64,000 nucleotides of DNA from Isoperla grammatica (lineage: Eukaryota > Arthropoda > Insecta > Plecoptera > Perlodidae), in contig OX246738.1 in the NCBI GenBank assembly GCA_945910005.1, positions 28,877,738-28,941,737 of the forward strand, read 5' to 3'. The translations under genes were made by a program, and so were the position numbers. This document shows, piece by piece, positions 22,579 to 35,165 of this stretch (the stretch's first letter is position 1; each line of letters opens with the position of its first letter). The notes beneath the pieces were generated by a model. It saw nothing but the letters and a program-made list of their open reading frames with translations, did not search any database and was not told the DNA's origin.

Positions 22579-25500
22579 GTAAGCGGATTACACTCAGCTA
22601 TTATGCTCACTTCAGATTCACCAAGTGATTTTACCGAAACCTGAGTAAGGAAGGGGATTGAAGGATGAAGGACTCCGTACACATGGTATACATTGGGGTT
22701 TACAGCAAAAATTAGTTATGAATCACGACATTATTAAATTTTGAACTTTAGGATTGATGTGCTGTGCTTTACAGTATAAGTAGGGGCTGGGCTGACCTCA
22801 AACAGGGCTACAGCGCGTGCGTAGCTCATGTTTCGTACACTCAACGCGTTGTATTTTTATCAAGGCAACTTCAATGTTGATACTGCCTGCGTAACGTTAT
22901 TTCATCGCTTGGTACGTGAAATATATGTAGCCTATTCAGTTGTAGTTTGAAATTTTACAATTATGTATACATTGAAATTATATAGGTCTATGGTTTTGTG
23001 TGAACAATAAATGAACAATACAGACTAGTTGGGAACCTCATTATGACTTGGCATATCCATTCAGTATTGTGTGTTCTAAAGCCGTTTCAAGAACACTCGA
23101 CAAACAGTGTCATTGCCAGTAGGTGGACCATTGACACCGAAGATATTGGAATAGTAGTATTAGTAGAAGAGATAATACCAAATACCTAAGTATACAAATA
23201 CTACTACTATTCCAATGTATTTGACCGGTGGAAGTGTCTACCGTGGCGGTGATATTATATGTATTGTGTATGTGATATTCTACAGTTTCAGGCGGAAATG
23301 TGCCTGCTTCTAATGGAAGTGCCCCTTTAATTAAAGCTATATAATTGCATATTTGGTTGGAAAAGTGGGATACGTCTATATAAACCTGCAAGGGTAGTAA
23401 ATATGTTCTACCCAAGCGGTAACTCGCACCCACAACCCGATAAACTTTCTTCAGTTCCTCACACAAAGAACATCGTGAATGAAGTCAGTGCCAATTATTT
23501 ATTTTATTTATTTATTTATGTCTTGCGAGAATATAACAGCACACGAGTCTACCATATATACTGAGACCACGCAGCCGAAGCAGCTTGTGAATTATAATAT
23601 GTGATTTGCGTGATGCCTCCCCGAACTTTATACAGTTTATAGAATAAGAATACAACATAACTTATAATGAAATAACATTTTCTAGTCTTTTAGCATGGCT
23701 TAACCTATCGTTTACTTTTTTTAAGCCATAAGTCCAAACATACACCACATATTAATGGGTGTTGAGCATCACATCACGGACGGTATGGTTGTTCATATTC
23801 TACTTCTTCTTGTATTACATGTTTAGAAGTGTCTATTTTCAATTCATCTCACGCTTTAAAATTAATGTATTTGATATATTTCGGTTCGCAATTAGCGGTT
23901 TTAACATCGAATGGTGTAGGATGGTGTTTTATAGTGTTTTTTTATTTTTTTATTTGTATGTTATTTTATTTTGTTTTGCATCTTTTGACGTTGATATTTC
24001 CCTAGGGTTTTTATTCCTTCTAAACTTTTTATTTACTTGTGTAGTCGCCCCCTGAAGTTTTGGTTTGATGTAAAATGTGTATACAAAAAAATATAGGTCG
24101 ACTCTGTAGGGAGATGTGACCATGCCTGTAAAGTGAAGGCATGTGAAGGTCACAACAATTTGGTTATAGGTAGCAGAAAAATCATCGGCAAATACTCTTC
24201 TGGCTAGGGCCAAAATAGAGTGGAATGACCTCAGAAAGGACTAATGGTGATTCTCTTCGCAAGCCGCTAGAAGCTAGGAAGGGTATTTCTAAAAGTATAT
24301 AATATAATTATGTTTAATGTCTTATGTTATGTTACTTATTTACTGAGTTATAAATGTATATATTTCGATATTTTGTTATTGTCCATCTTTACACACTTTA
24401 CTCTAGCAGCCACCGATTGTGGTTAATTTATTTGCATTTAAATGAAGAATAGCAATATACATTATGAATATCGATAAAAAATAATCCAATATATGTTGCT
24501 CGTCAAGTTATATTAACTTCAACAATTTAGAACTAATTAATTCAATCGTCCAAACCGGAAGTGTTCTTGCTTGTAGTGGGTATAATATATAGCTGCTCCA
24601 GGCAAAACACACAGTGTACTTTGCATAGCACTCGCATGATTTCTTAGCCGCAACAACAACAAGGTTTTAAACACAGTTTAAGAGTCGCTTATTTGATGTG
24701 CTTATAACTTATGTTTAATTTATTTTATAAGATGTGAGATTGTTTGGGTGCTCACAGTAATATTCGCAAAATCGCTGCCAAGGTTGCTTAGCGAGAACAG
24801 ATGCGCATTGCGCGGTGCTAAACTAGGTGGGCCAGAAACTATCTGAGTACGTTCTTTTAATGTAGCCGAGCGACCAGAGGACGCTAGCAATCCGAGCATG
24901 GTCTGTACCGAGCAGATCTGTCGGGGCGAGCTCGCAACGCTCGGAATTTCATTTCCGATTTACAGAGCAAATCAATTATGGCGGTACAGCCGACAGTTTT
25001 TTCATAAAGATAATTATCTTACGAAAATTAAATTTAAATTGATTATTGCTTATTTCTTCAGCGAAATTGTCGTTTAGAGCAGTGACTAGAGTATTCTCCA
25101 TCCTCTTCAACATTGTCGTCGAAAAAACAATAGATTTGTGGCCTGTAAATCGTATGGGCAACGAGGCATGTTTGTCATTGTACACAACACAACAATAAAA
25201 TGAAATTCCGCTTCGTATATACATAGAAAAGCATACTTTTAATCCGATGATGATAATATGAGAATCTGTGACGTCACAGAGCGTGCTCGCCTTCATTTTC
25301 AGATACAATAATATAACTTACTCTCTGCGACGCAGTATTAGGCCTACCTAAATTTTTTCCAGTTCAAGCAGCAGTTTGATTTCAATTGAGTTGTTCACGC
25401 GAGCATTTATACCGAGCTTTAACTGGAAAGCGGAATTCAGCTCCATCACGGTGTCAAAATTAAGCCAACTTTTCCCGGTATTTATTTAGTGGAGCTTGTA

Positions 25501-26094
25501 CTTCCAAACGTAATTTAGCGGTCTTCTGGGAATGGGCAAGAGAAGTTTCCAAAAGCGGGTTTCAATACATTCTGCGGTAAAATTCACAAACATTTTGGAG
25601 TTGTTTGGGAATGTTGGTCCAGTGGTTGTATTGTTATAAAGTACCTCTCCGTAGAAAAGTAAAATTCACCGTTCAATGATCTGCTTTCCAAATAATCCCT
25701 GAATTATTCAGTTATAACAGGGAAGGTTAGTAGAAATCAAAAATGCTCCTGTTGGTTTATGAAAACACAAACTTAGAACAACTGTTCCTTTAAAAATTGT
25801 CCATAAATATCTGCCTATAAGACACAGTCTGCGGCAGCAGATCGTGAGAACTGAGAAATGTTTGTATCTTGAAAACAATCTGTAAAATCAAAATTGTGGG
25901 AAGATATACAAGACAGGTTTTATCGGGATCTACTGACCTCGAACACAAATATATGAAACGTTTATTACGTTTGGATAAAATACGATAATACAATAATATC
26001 GTATGCAATATCGTGCACAAGCTTCATTAGTCCCGCCTTCTGTATGTGGGGGTGCTTAGATTTCCAATACACGCTATCATCACTAATGTAGAAT
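22579..26094. other. Non-coding, downstream of the transmembrane exon
   Basis: No further exon of the membrane-protein gene could be confirmed. A hairpin with ATTGGAATAGTAGTA and its inverse lies at 23143-23216. A GC-richer patch is at 24770-24960. Remaining frames lack splice support. Confidence 0.3.
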
Positions 26095-26122
26095 TTAGTT
26101 CGTAAACATTAGTTCGTAAACA
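26095..26122. repeat. 14-bp perfect tandem at duplication edge
   Basis: TTAGTTCGTAAACA occurs twice in a row, exactly where homology with copy A begins (26119). Confidence 0.9.
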
Positions 26123-26289
26123 CTATTTAAGATCCTGGTAAATCGGTGGTAGTGATAACCTTTGAATCATCGGGCAATCTACAAATATACATTACAATCT
26201 GAACAAGCCATCGATATTGATTATTATAATAGCATTTCCTGTTAAAAGCGGTGATTGAATGCGTACTATATTGGTTGTCAAACCCATGA

Positions 26290-26908
26290 CGCACGGGAAC
26301 TTGCAACTGACGTCACATCCGAACTACAACAATGTAACAAATGAATCGAACTGATGGACAAACAAACAACGAGCTGTCAAATGAAGAAAACGAGGCATGG
26401 CGATAGTAACTGCTCATCCAGTTAAAACGTTTAATGATGGGCAACAAAGTTGTGAAAGTTTTGTATGTTTCTTGTTTGTTTTTTTGAAGATTTGTTTTCC
26501 AAATCAGAATAGTTTATTGTAAGACACATTGTTGTTTATCCATCGATTCATTTCATTTGTTTCATTGTTGTAAAGCAAGCTTGCAAGAGGCCTAGCCTAT
26601 AGGAGCAACACCAAAAGACAACAATGAAACAAATTAATTGAATCGATGGACAAACAAGCCGTAAAAAAATAATTTGTTCTGATTTTGGAAAACAAAACAA
26701 AAAACAAACAAATACACATACAAAACTTTCACTTAGTCGTTCTCTATCATTACAAGTTTTAAATGGCGAGCAGTTGCTATTGCTACACTTGTTTTTATTT
26801 CTATGGTTGCAATTTTATTATTTTGACAACTGATTGTTTGTCCATCAGCTCAATTAATTTGTTCCATTGTTGTAGTCCGGATGTGACGTGACGTCAGTTG
26901 CGGGTTAC
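26290..26908. mobile_element. Double-armed foldback MITE (copy B)
   Basis: Counterpart of 6921-7541, with the same inward-facing arms and a few small indels. Confidence 0.65.
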
Positions 26909-27230
26909 TTATAACTAATTTGAAAAATTTGAAAAAACATTTGAATATAGGTAATTGTTATCAAGAAAAGGACAGATTCGCATGAAAGTGTTTTCAAGTC
27001 GCCGCCATTATTATCATGCTACATTAGCTTTGTTTGTTTGTCCACGTTATAGTACTCCAGGAGTACAGTATTGAGAAAAACCCGTTTTTCTGTCCGGGTG
27101 TACTTGACGTGGTTTCAACTCGGAACGTTTTTCTGTCCGGTGGTAAGTTACCACTGGTACAACTGGAGTACTTATTTTTACTACTGCTCCTGGCGAAGGA
27201 GTGAGGGTAAGAGGCGCCAATTCTTTTGAA

Positions 27231-27390
27231 ATGGAGGACGCCGCGTCGGACACATTCCCCCGAATATTATGAATTTACGGCAATAATAACAATTGATGGA
27301 GAAAATAATCCCGTGACAATCGAAGATTCATACGTATTACATGTGCTAGAAGGTGAGTGGGTGCTGAATAACAAGAATCGCGTCAAAAAC
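27231..27390 (+). pseudogene. Frameshifted homologue of the 27408 ORF
   Basis: The ATG-initiated frame stops after MEDAASDTFPRIL, but the following plus-one frame reads EFTAIITIDGENNPVTIEDS then YVLHVLEGEW, matching the downstream ORF over about 30 residues. A lost base or an alternative start would explain this. It lies near the left end of the 3.2-kb insertion. Confidence 0.3.
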
Positions 27391-27407
27391 TTGATATACA
27401 AACCATC

Positions 27408-27572
27408 ATGGAAGGTATCGCTAGCACTAGTGCTTTATCAACGGCGATATTAACAAGAGATGAATCAAACAACCCTGTGTTTATTGGTGATTGTTATATT
27501 TTCTGTGTGGTAGAAGGTAACTTTATTATGTATGACAACCTAAAACTCCGGCAGGCCTGCCCCCTAACCTAA
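27408..27572 (+). CDS. Short ORF of unknown function, second of a homologous pair
   Basis: ATG at 27408 opens 54 codons: MEGIASTSALSTAILTRDES, NNPVFIGDCYIFCVVEG, NFIMYDNLKLRQACPLT. An upstream stretch at 27231-27390 starts similarly (MEDAASDT) and, after a frameshift, continues EFTAIITIDGENNPVTIEDS and YVLHVLEGEW. The shared pattern NNPV-x-I-x-D-x-Y-x-x-x-V-x-EG shows that the two derive from one ancestor. No known family is recognised. It may be a relic of a mobile-element gene or of a captured exon. Confidence 0.3.
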   Translation: MEGIASTSALSTAILTRDESNNPVFIGDCYIFCVVEGNFIMYDNLKLRQACPLT

Positions 27573-27900
27573 AAAAACTCATCAATTAGGCCTAGGCCCC
27601 ACGTTCAAATAATAATGCCAACAAAATATATTGACCACCGTGGTTTCGTACAAAAATACCCTAAGTAGGCCTAGAACATAATCCTAGGCCTAGACTAATG
27701 ATAGGCCCTGTTTTATTTCTCTATGGATAGGCCTTCATTTCATTTCATTCCCTAGGCCTAGCCTAGACAAATATGGGACCAGGGTGTAGGTCTAGGCATA
27801 GGCCTAGTCTTACAAATACTCGTGAACCGCGCTTTCAGAACGATTACTAAACGACGCTTAGTAGGCCTAGAACATAGGCCTAGTTATTACTAGGAAAACG
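27570..27900. repeat. AGGCCTAG-rich minisatellite
   Basis: It contains TAGGCCTAGAACATAGGCC, GGGACCAGGGTGTAGG and TTTCAGAACGATTACTAAA modules that recur at 29340-29900. Confidence 0.7.
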
Positions 27901-28419
27901 CTCCGCGTTGACAGATGAGCGATTTTTTTCAATGTATCAAATCAAATAAATCATTTGCATATCATATTACTCTTAAAAAAAAAAAAATACCTTTATTATA
28001 AACATATGATTTTTTTCAAGATGGCGGATCAAGTTACAACCTTAAAACTTAAGTATATTATTTCTTGATATGTTGCTAATAAATGCACGAAATGTTATTT
28101 AAATCCATTAAGAAGTTTTCTTTAAAGAAATTAAAACCTTCAAGTTGATGGATTTCCGCATAATTTAATTCGACCGTAATCTACTCAATAGGCTCTTATT
28201 CATAAACTATTAAACCTATCAGGGTATGGAAAGTTCCATAATGTAGATACAGACTATATCTAAAATGTAATATTGTTTAATTATACAATAACTCGCATTT
28301 AAACTATAATAATAGCTTTTTAAATTGTCGACTAAGTTTGTTGTTATTTTCTGCATGTTTGACGCGAAATTCATAAAACATAACACGTCATTGTAGCCAT
28401 TCTATGATAGCTATCAAAA

Positions 28420-29100
28420 TTCCAAATACATACTAGTGAGAAAGGTCTGACAGCGTTAGCCATTTCGGCAGCATACTATGTGCATCTTACTTCAATAGTC
28501 CGCAAATGCGAATCATATCGGTGGAATACTGTAAAAACGAAGAAAATTTCTGCCGTAAATAAACAATATTTGTTTATAACATGGCGGTTGTAGCTACAAT
28601 TTTGAAACTGTTGTCGTGTGTTGGTACTATTGATGTGGACTTACAAATAAAAAATTATTTATATCGGTATGTAAGTTTTAATTTAATTAAATAAATAACA
28701 AAACATGTGTTTCAGTTGTTAAATTTTTGTAGGTTGGCATCTTACGTGGTTGTAGCCTTTTTATGACAGCTTTCGAGATTCCAAATAAAATGAGAAAGGT
28801 ATGATTGCGTACGCTATTTTTGTGTTTACTTTGTGCATCTTACTGCAAAGATCCGCAAATGCGAACGATATCGGTGGAACACTGTAAAAATGAAGAAATT
28901 ATTGTTGTAAATAAACAATATTTTTTTATGACATGACGGGTAATTTTACAATTTTGAAACTATTGTCAAGTGTTGAGACTATTGATTTCAACCTACAAGT
29001 GAAACATAATTAATATCCGTTCGTAAGTTTTCATTAAATTAAATAAATAAACAAATTTTATTTTTCAGTTATTAATTTTTTGTAGGTTGGCATCTTAACG
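28420..29100. repeat. Two-unit tandem repeat (~350 bp)
   Basis: Both units share ATTCCAAATA at the start, AGTCCGCAAATGCGAA or ATCCGCAAATGCGAAC, ATATCGGTGGAA, GTAAATAAACAATATTT, TACAATTTTGAAACT and TTTTTGTAGGTTGGCATCTTA. A following segment to 29310 ends in CACTCCGCTTCGCTACGCTC. Such ends resemble the repeat array at 51.9-54.0 kb. Confidence 0.7.
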
Positions 29101-29339
29101 AATTTTGCTGGTTATGTTAACAGCATCGAGTTTAGTGGCTAGGAACGTTGCCCGAAAATTTCAGCCAAATACGTGGAGCCGTTTGACCTGTGCGCGACGA
29201 ACAAAATTTAGCGCACATACATACATACAGACATACATACATACGTACACACAGCCAAAGCGCCGATCGAGTTGTATGGAAAGATTCACTCCGCTTCGCT
29301 ACGCTCATCTAACCAGCCTGGGCCTATAGCTAGGCCCTA

Positions 29340-29970
29340 CTAAAGCTAGGTCTACCTTATGAATAAATATGGAACCAGGGTGTAGGCCTAGGCCTAGACA
29401 TTGTCTTACAAATACTCATGAAGCCCGCTTTCAGAACGATTGCTAAAAGACCCTTAGTAGGCCTCGAAAATAAGCCTAGGTATTACCAGCCTAGGCCCTA
29501 CTAATGCTAAGCCTACCTTATGAATAAATATGGGACCAGGGTGTAGGCCTAGACATTGTCTTACAAATACTCTTGAAGCATGCTTTCAGAACGATTACTA
29601 AAGACCCTTAGGTTGGAATTCATAGTCGGCCCCTACACCTAGGGGCGCCCATTGTTACTAAGGTAACAGTTGTTTCCATGTTATTTCCCATAAACAAAAC
29701 AAATCCATAGCAACAATGGGTGCCCCTAGGTGTAGGGGCCGACTATGAATTCCAACCTTAGTAGGCCTAGAACATAGGCCTAGGTATTACCAGCCTAGGC
29801 CTACCTAATACATAAATATGGGACCAGGGCGTAGGCCTAGGCATAGTCTTACAATTAATACTCGTTAAGCCCTAGAGACTTAAGCCGCGTCCAGAACGAT
29901 TAATAAGACCATGTTTAAGACTAACGATTTACCCGACACCACAATTATTGTAAGTAGGCCTTCAGCCTAG
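29340..29970. repeat. ~160-bp AGGCCTAG tandem array
   Basis: At least three units, each with ATGAATAAATATGGGACCAG or a close variant, GTGTAGGCCTAGGC, TCTTACAAATACTC, TTTCAGAACGATTACTAAA, GACCCTTAGTAGGCCT and TAGGTATTACCAGCCTAGGC. One unit is split by the MITE at 29611-29757. Confidence 0.75.
29611..29757. mobile_element. 147-bp MITE with TTA target duplication
   Basis: Nearly perfect inverted arms start GGTTGGAATTCATAGTCGGC and run for about 46 bp. TTA flanks both sides. The uninterrupted sibling repeat unit at 29450-29462 reads GACCCTTAGTAGG, giving a direct empty-site comparison. A 3-bp TWA target and no coding capacity fit a PIF/Harbinger-type MITE. Confidence 0.85.
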
Positions 29971-30401
29971 ATGTAGAATGAATGAACGAATGAAATGAAT
30001 GAAGAAATGGAACGAGCATTGGGATTAAATTCGCCATTTTCGAATACGCCTCGAAAATGTGTAAAAACAAGGCACAGCGTGTTTGTTTGTCCATGCGGAC
30101 GGTAGGTGAACTTTGTGCCCCCATATCCGTTTTCATTACGTACATCCGGCTGGTTCCAGGAGTACATGTCTGTACTTGGAACTGGACAAACAAACGAAGC
30201 TATAGTCACAGTTTCCCGTCTTAACCGTAGTTACTTATAGCAAAGATTACAATAATCTTTGCTTATAGGCCTTGTCTAAAAGTGACGATGTAGCATCCCG
30301 TCCCACTTCTAACATGGGCGTCTAGTTTATAATTTCCTGTGCCCCCTATTTACCCTCATAATCCCCTCGACAAAATTCTGGAACTCCGTTCATGAGTCTA
30401 C

Positions 30402-30690
30402 TAGCAACACCAAAAGACAACAATGAAACAAATGAATTGAGTCGATGGACAAACAACCAGCTGTCAAAAAATAATATCTTCTTATTTTGGAAAACAAAAC
30501 AAAAAACAAACAAATACACGTACAAAACTTTCACTTAGTCGTTGTCCATCATTAAAAGTTTTAAATGGCGAGCAGTTACTATTGCTACACTTGTTTTTAT
30601 TTGTATGGTTGCAATTTTATTATTTTGACAGCTGATTGCTTGTCCATCAGTTCATTGTTGTAGTCCGGATGTGACGTCAGTTGCGGGTTT
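30402..30690. mobile_element. Single-arm MITE (copy B)
   Basis: Counterpart of 7990-8288, with the same ends AGCAACACCAAAAGACAACA and GACGTCAGTTGCGGG. Confidence 0.6.
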
Positions 30691-31358
30691 ATTACTACGT
30701 CTACACGCGTGGATTATTTGCTCCAATCATTCGCTTCGCGTGTAGAGAGGTAGATGATTTGCTTCAAGACCCCCAAATAATTGAAGCGCGGCCAACTAAA
30801 CATGTGCATTTCTTTGTCAAAAGGTGGCAGACCCAAAGGTGGCAGTGCATATATTTTGTGCTGTAAAGGTCCAACCTCATAACCTATAAAACATAGCTAT
30901 AAAACGTGTTGTCGCGGCGTTTCATCTTCATTATTTTCGTGGATTTATTGATTTTAATATGAAAAAAAAGAAAAGTGTCCCAAGAAAGAATTTTAGTTCT
31001 GTCGCTAAAACGTCACAACAAACAACACATAAACAAAGTTAAAGCTATTTTAAAAATTCTTCCGCTAGGTGCCACAATTGTCGTTAAATTGATCCGTGTG
31101 GACGTTCACGGGAATCATGTCCAACGTTGATTATCTTCTTCGAGGATAATCAACGTGCGTGTAGACGTCGACGAGCGCCGAGCGCCGGAAGTGGATGATC
31201 CGACCTATCAGGGCGTTACCGTTAAAAGGTAAATGTTATAACTGAAAATCTGATCAACTACATAAAAGTTAAACGTTTTTCCATCTAGAAAAAGTGTCCC
31301 ACTCCGTACAACAATAAGTAATTAAAAGCAAGACTATTCCCTATTCCAAGAGAATAGT

Positions 31359-31379
31359 GGGGGGGGGGGGGGGGGGTGG
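31359..31379 (+). repeat. Poly-G tract in copy B
   Basis: About eighteen G. The equivalent place in copy A (9379-9384) has only six, so this is a post-duplication expansion or contraction. Confidence 0.8.
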
Positions 31380-31984
31380 CGTGCAAAGAAGTGACACCCA
31401 ACTGTGTTTTGTTTGTAGATTGTACCTCCGCCGTGGAGGTACCACGGACAGCAACGAGACCGCTCCGTGGTCACTAGACACATGGAGCGTAACACAACCA
31501 CTATAACTATACATGTGAGGGAGTGAATCTTAGCTACCATATAGCAGGTAGTTACTAGTTACCACGTGCTTGCTTCATTGTCGTGTTGCTTCTCCCCTTC
31601 TGTTCAATGACAATGCATGTCGTGGGTTATGTGTAACATGTATCTTGTGGTCTGTCTTTCCTTATCACATAACTATTATTATTATTTATTTATTTATTTA
31701 TTTGCTGTTCAACGTTACAACGGGGGTGTGTATTTTTACAGAGGGGATAGGAAACGAACCTCAGCGGCCCAGACAGCTGCTGATGTCCTGTCCTCTTGAC
31801 TTATTCTAGTTTCTAATGAGTGGTGGTTATGAATAATGGTTTATGGTTTATGTTGGTCTTCAAATATATTCTTCATAGTATTCCTTAGAGCCTCGAAAGG
31901 TGCAGCTCAATTCGCGTTCCGTTGATATGAATATGATGATTACATTTGGGCTTAATTCTTTATTCTCATATCATGTTTTGGCAA

Positions 31985-32110
31985 ATACGCCAATCGAGGT
32001 GAGTGGGTGATGATGAAGACGACAAACCGCCACATGGCTTTAATGACCAAGCCAGGATTCGAACAGGAACGCAGCGCCTTATTGACCACGGCCAACGACG
32101 CTGGCAATTT
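31985..32110 (-). mobile_element. tRNA-derived SINE head (copy B)
   Basis: Counterpart of 9905-10090, with the B box now TGTTCGAATCCTGG and small deletions. Confidence 0.45.
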
Positions 32111-33542
32111 TTTTCCATGTGGGAGATATTCCAAATAAGAGTTGTTCGCGATATCGTATGGGAGTTGTTCTGTTCCCCCTTCGATCGTTCCAGTGTGTGT
32201 CTTTAGCTAACATAGGGGAAGGAAGTAACGGAACGCTCAGCACATGTGATCCAGCAGGTTGCGGAATGGCCTCAGCACGGAAATGACATATTCAGCTAGA
32301 TTTGGAACGTACCCATAAAACACCCCTTCTTTTCGTCTGCAGAAAAGAAACTGGAAACTCACCTACGTAGTTTGTTCATATTCATATTGGATTCATAATA
32401 AGTTGTACTTTTGACTGCAGAGGAAGTAGGTAATTGGTTAGCCACTATCTTTGGGTCTAGAGGATTAATTTATTGGGATGATATTCCATCATTTAAAATA
32501 TTAAAGAAAACTCGCATAGTGTTGTTTGTTATATATAACCAGTTTTATTTATTACTATGATAATTTTGGAAGTGGGAAAAGGTGTAAAACATCTTGATAA
32601 CGAGCCTCTATAATATTTTGAAAACATCACTCAATTAGTTTGGTCTTTTTAATAATTATAATATACTAAACAACAAATATTGTGCTGCTCATATGTCGTA
32701 CTGCATTATGTACATTCGAATTAATTATTTATTACTTCACATAAAAACGTAAACTAAAATTACACTTTATTTACTTAGAGTTAATGTAGCCCTTTGCACG
32801 ATTGACATTGAATTTAACATGGAAGAGGTAACAAAAATTAATGTTTACATTTATTGTGAAATTTAAATCAAACACTAATAGGCATACACAAAATATGTAC
32901 AGTTTTTCGGAGCTCACTGTAGGTCTCACAAATCTATTAGCTGCAAGCAATCCATGAACACCTTACTTTCATGGATTATCAATAGCCTATACTATGTACA
33001 TGATAAGAGTTTGATTGATGTATGGTTGGTGTCGGTGTCACAGATAAGCAATGCATGTATTAAAGATTTCCACAACTCACATATCGTTTGAAGGTTATAT
33101 AATATATAGCGCATGGAAAACGAACAGAAATTAACATTTTACTGTTTCGCAATACTGTCAAGGCTTCATTATTGTTATTATAGCCCAGAAACAAAGAGTT
33201 ATTTCTTATAACGTTGACCAGCCTCATGGAAGAGAGGGTGCCAACCTCCACTGGGGATTGACGGACTGTGAGTAATCGTTATACTTGTCTGGGAATTACT
33301 GTGGGTCACATTACATATTCTGGGTACAACAAACAACAAAGGTACAATTGGACAAATTGGCATAATATGCCTAATTATTGGATGTGTGAGAAATATTTAT
33401 TCTGAAACAATATCAGTAACAAATGCCATTCTTGTTAAAATAAAACATTTGTTATTGATCTACAAAAGAAGGATTTTACATTTGAATGTGTTTTCATTGT
33501 TTTAGGTATTTATTTTTCCAGACAAGAAACATGCCATAATTC

Positions 33543-33690
33543 ACATACACACACGCACACACGCGCACACGCACACGCACACGCATACGCACGCACGTAT
33601 TAAAGATACGTCGCCAGCTATTGAATAAGGTGATGTGTAACACACGCACAGCCCACATACCTACACACACACGCACACGCACGCACTTAT
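33543..33690. repeat. CA/CGCACA microsatellite (copy B)
   Basis: Same two-tract structure as 11521-11670 with slightly different unit numbers. Confidence 0.8.
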
Positions 33691-35136
33691 CAAGGACCGT
33701 CGCCAGCCATTGAATAAGGTGATTGTAACACACAGCTTGTATTTTTGTAACAACAGCAAAAATGTTTATTTCTGAAAACCTATGTTTAAACAGTGCATGG
33801 GTAGGTTATTGTATACACATATTTAGGTAGCACAGTTTCAAGAGCAGAATTTTCTGTATAATAGGAAGTTTTAAAAAAACTGAACATACCATAAATATAA
33901 CCAATACAGCTTTTGGTACAATCTTCTTTTGAATATGCTCTTGTAAAATTAAATGAGGAAGAAGTATTGGTTAAAAACATATGCTTTTCTTTCTTTCGAA
34001 GTTGTTTCCCATAGTTAAAATCTACTTCTCGTTTCAGACTTACTATACATGATCATAGCGCAGTGTTGTATTTTCTACAAAGAAACACAAATTTATTAAA
34101 TAAAAACAAGATAATTGTACTTTCTGATTCTGCTGATGAAATTGTTCACTCTAGATTAAAACCATTTCATCTGAAAGTGTTCACCCAAAATATATTATAT
34201 GAAAATGTGATATTCGAAGAAAACGGTTCTATTTTGATTGCTTTCTTATATTCATAAATATTGCTCCACAGTATCGTAGATTGTTCTGATGCGCAGTGAA
34301 GTGAGCGTGCGTGTTGGTGGTGCAGATAAAGCAGAAACAGTTATCACTCAATAAGTAAAACAGTTTTCACTCCGGTTAACGGGTATTTTGTCACCGAGTT
34401 ATTGTGAAAGTATGGTAGACATATAAGTGAAAGTACATTTTAAAGTTTTCAGAGCTTAGCTAAATCGCATTCCTAACAGTGTCGAGAAAGAATTGGTTTG
34501 ATTTTGGATCTGCAATTATTTAAAAATATGTTTTGATTTATAGCCAGTAACCTCACACAGAACCGAAAGGAATTCATTTTGTGCCAGTTTTAAAAATTAT
34601 TGTTTGTTATACATTCAAAACTGTTAAGTCATACCTTATCCAAAACATGGTCATTGGTTCAAAGGTATCACACTGCAACAACATTATTTACACATAAGTA
34701 AATGTTTTTGTTTTTTGACAGATTAATCTCTACTTACAAGTGACTTTATGTAAACGAAGTGTGCAGTCCATACATCTACTTATTGGTCAATTTTTTATCA
34801 TTGCCTAGACAATTAGGCTTAGTAAGTTCAATATACAAGGTATAATTATCAACGTTTACGTTCATAGGGGAATGAAGATTTTTGTTTTAAAACACCTTTG
34901 TTTGTCCACTATGGAGGAGTGGATTCAATCGCCATCAAATTTTCTATTGCTACGTCTATCTTATTATAATAGACAATTCTAATCAGAAAAGGTGTTAACA
35001 TCGATCACTGGTAAAAGTCAGCTCTCATATTACATAATGCGATTGTCTTAATAATCACCATCAGGCCTGACGATGTTAATGCACGATTTAGAAGTAATGG
35101 GTTGGTTGTTCGGGATTACTCGCTTGTCATCGGGTT

Positions 35137-35165
35137 TGAGGGGGGGGGTGGGGGGGGGGGGGAGA
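35137..35165 (+). repeat. Interrupted poly-G tract (copy B)
   Basis: GAGGGGGGGGTGGGG-type tract, equivalent to 13117-13146 in copy A. Confidence 0.8.

Larger units (their letters stand above)
27025..30202. mobile_element. 3.2-kb TIR-bounded insertion in copy B
   Basis: Comparison with copy A (ATGCTAAATTGTCACAG at 7793-7809) shows a block inserted between ATGCTACAT and GTCACAG. Its ends are inverted: TAGCTTTGTTTGTTTGTCCA on the left, and TGGACAAACAAACGAAGCTA on the right. A second pair, GTACTCCAGG and CCAGGAGTAC, lies just inside. The interior holds two homologous short open frames (27231-27572), AGGCCTAG minisatellites (about 27570-27900 and 29300-29970), a two-unit tandem (28420-29100) and a nested MITE (29611-29757). 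No transposase domain was recognised. Confidence 0.6.

Noticed and set aside
23110..23466. 118-aa minus-strand frame
   Set aside because: No recognisable domain. Part of it overlaps the hairpin at 23143-23216, so it is probably a mobile-element remnant or chance.
25052..25080. Possible last exon of the membrane protein after CTTATTTCTTCAG
   Set aside because: The frame would end after four residues. The acceptor alone is not enough evidence.
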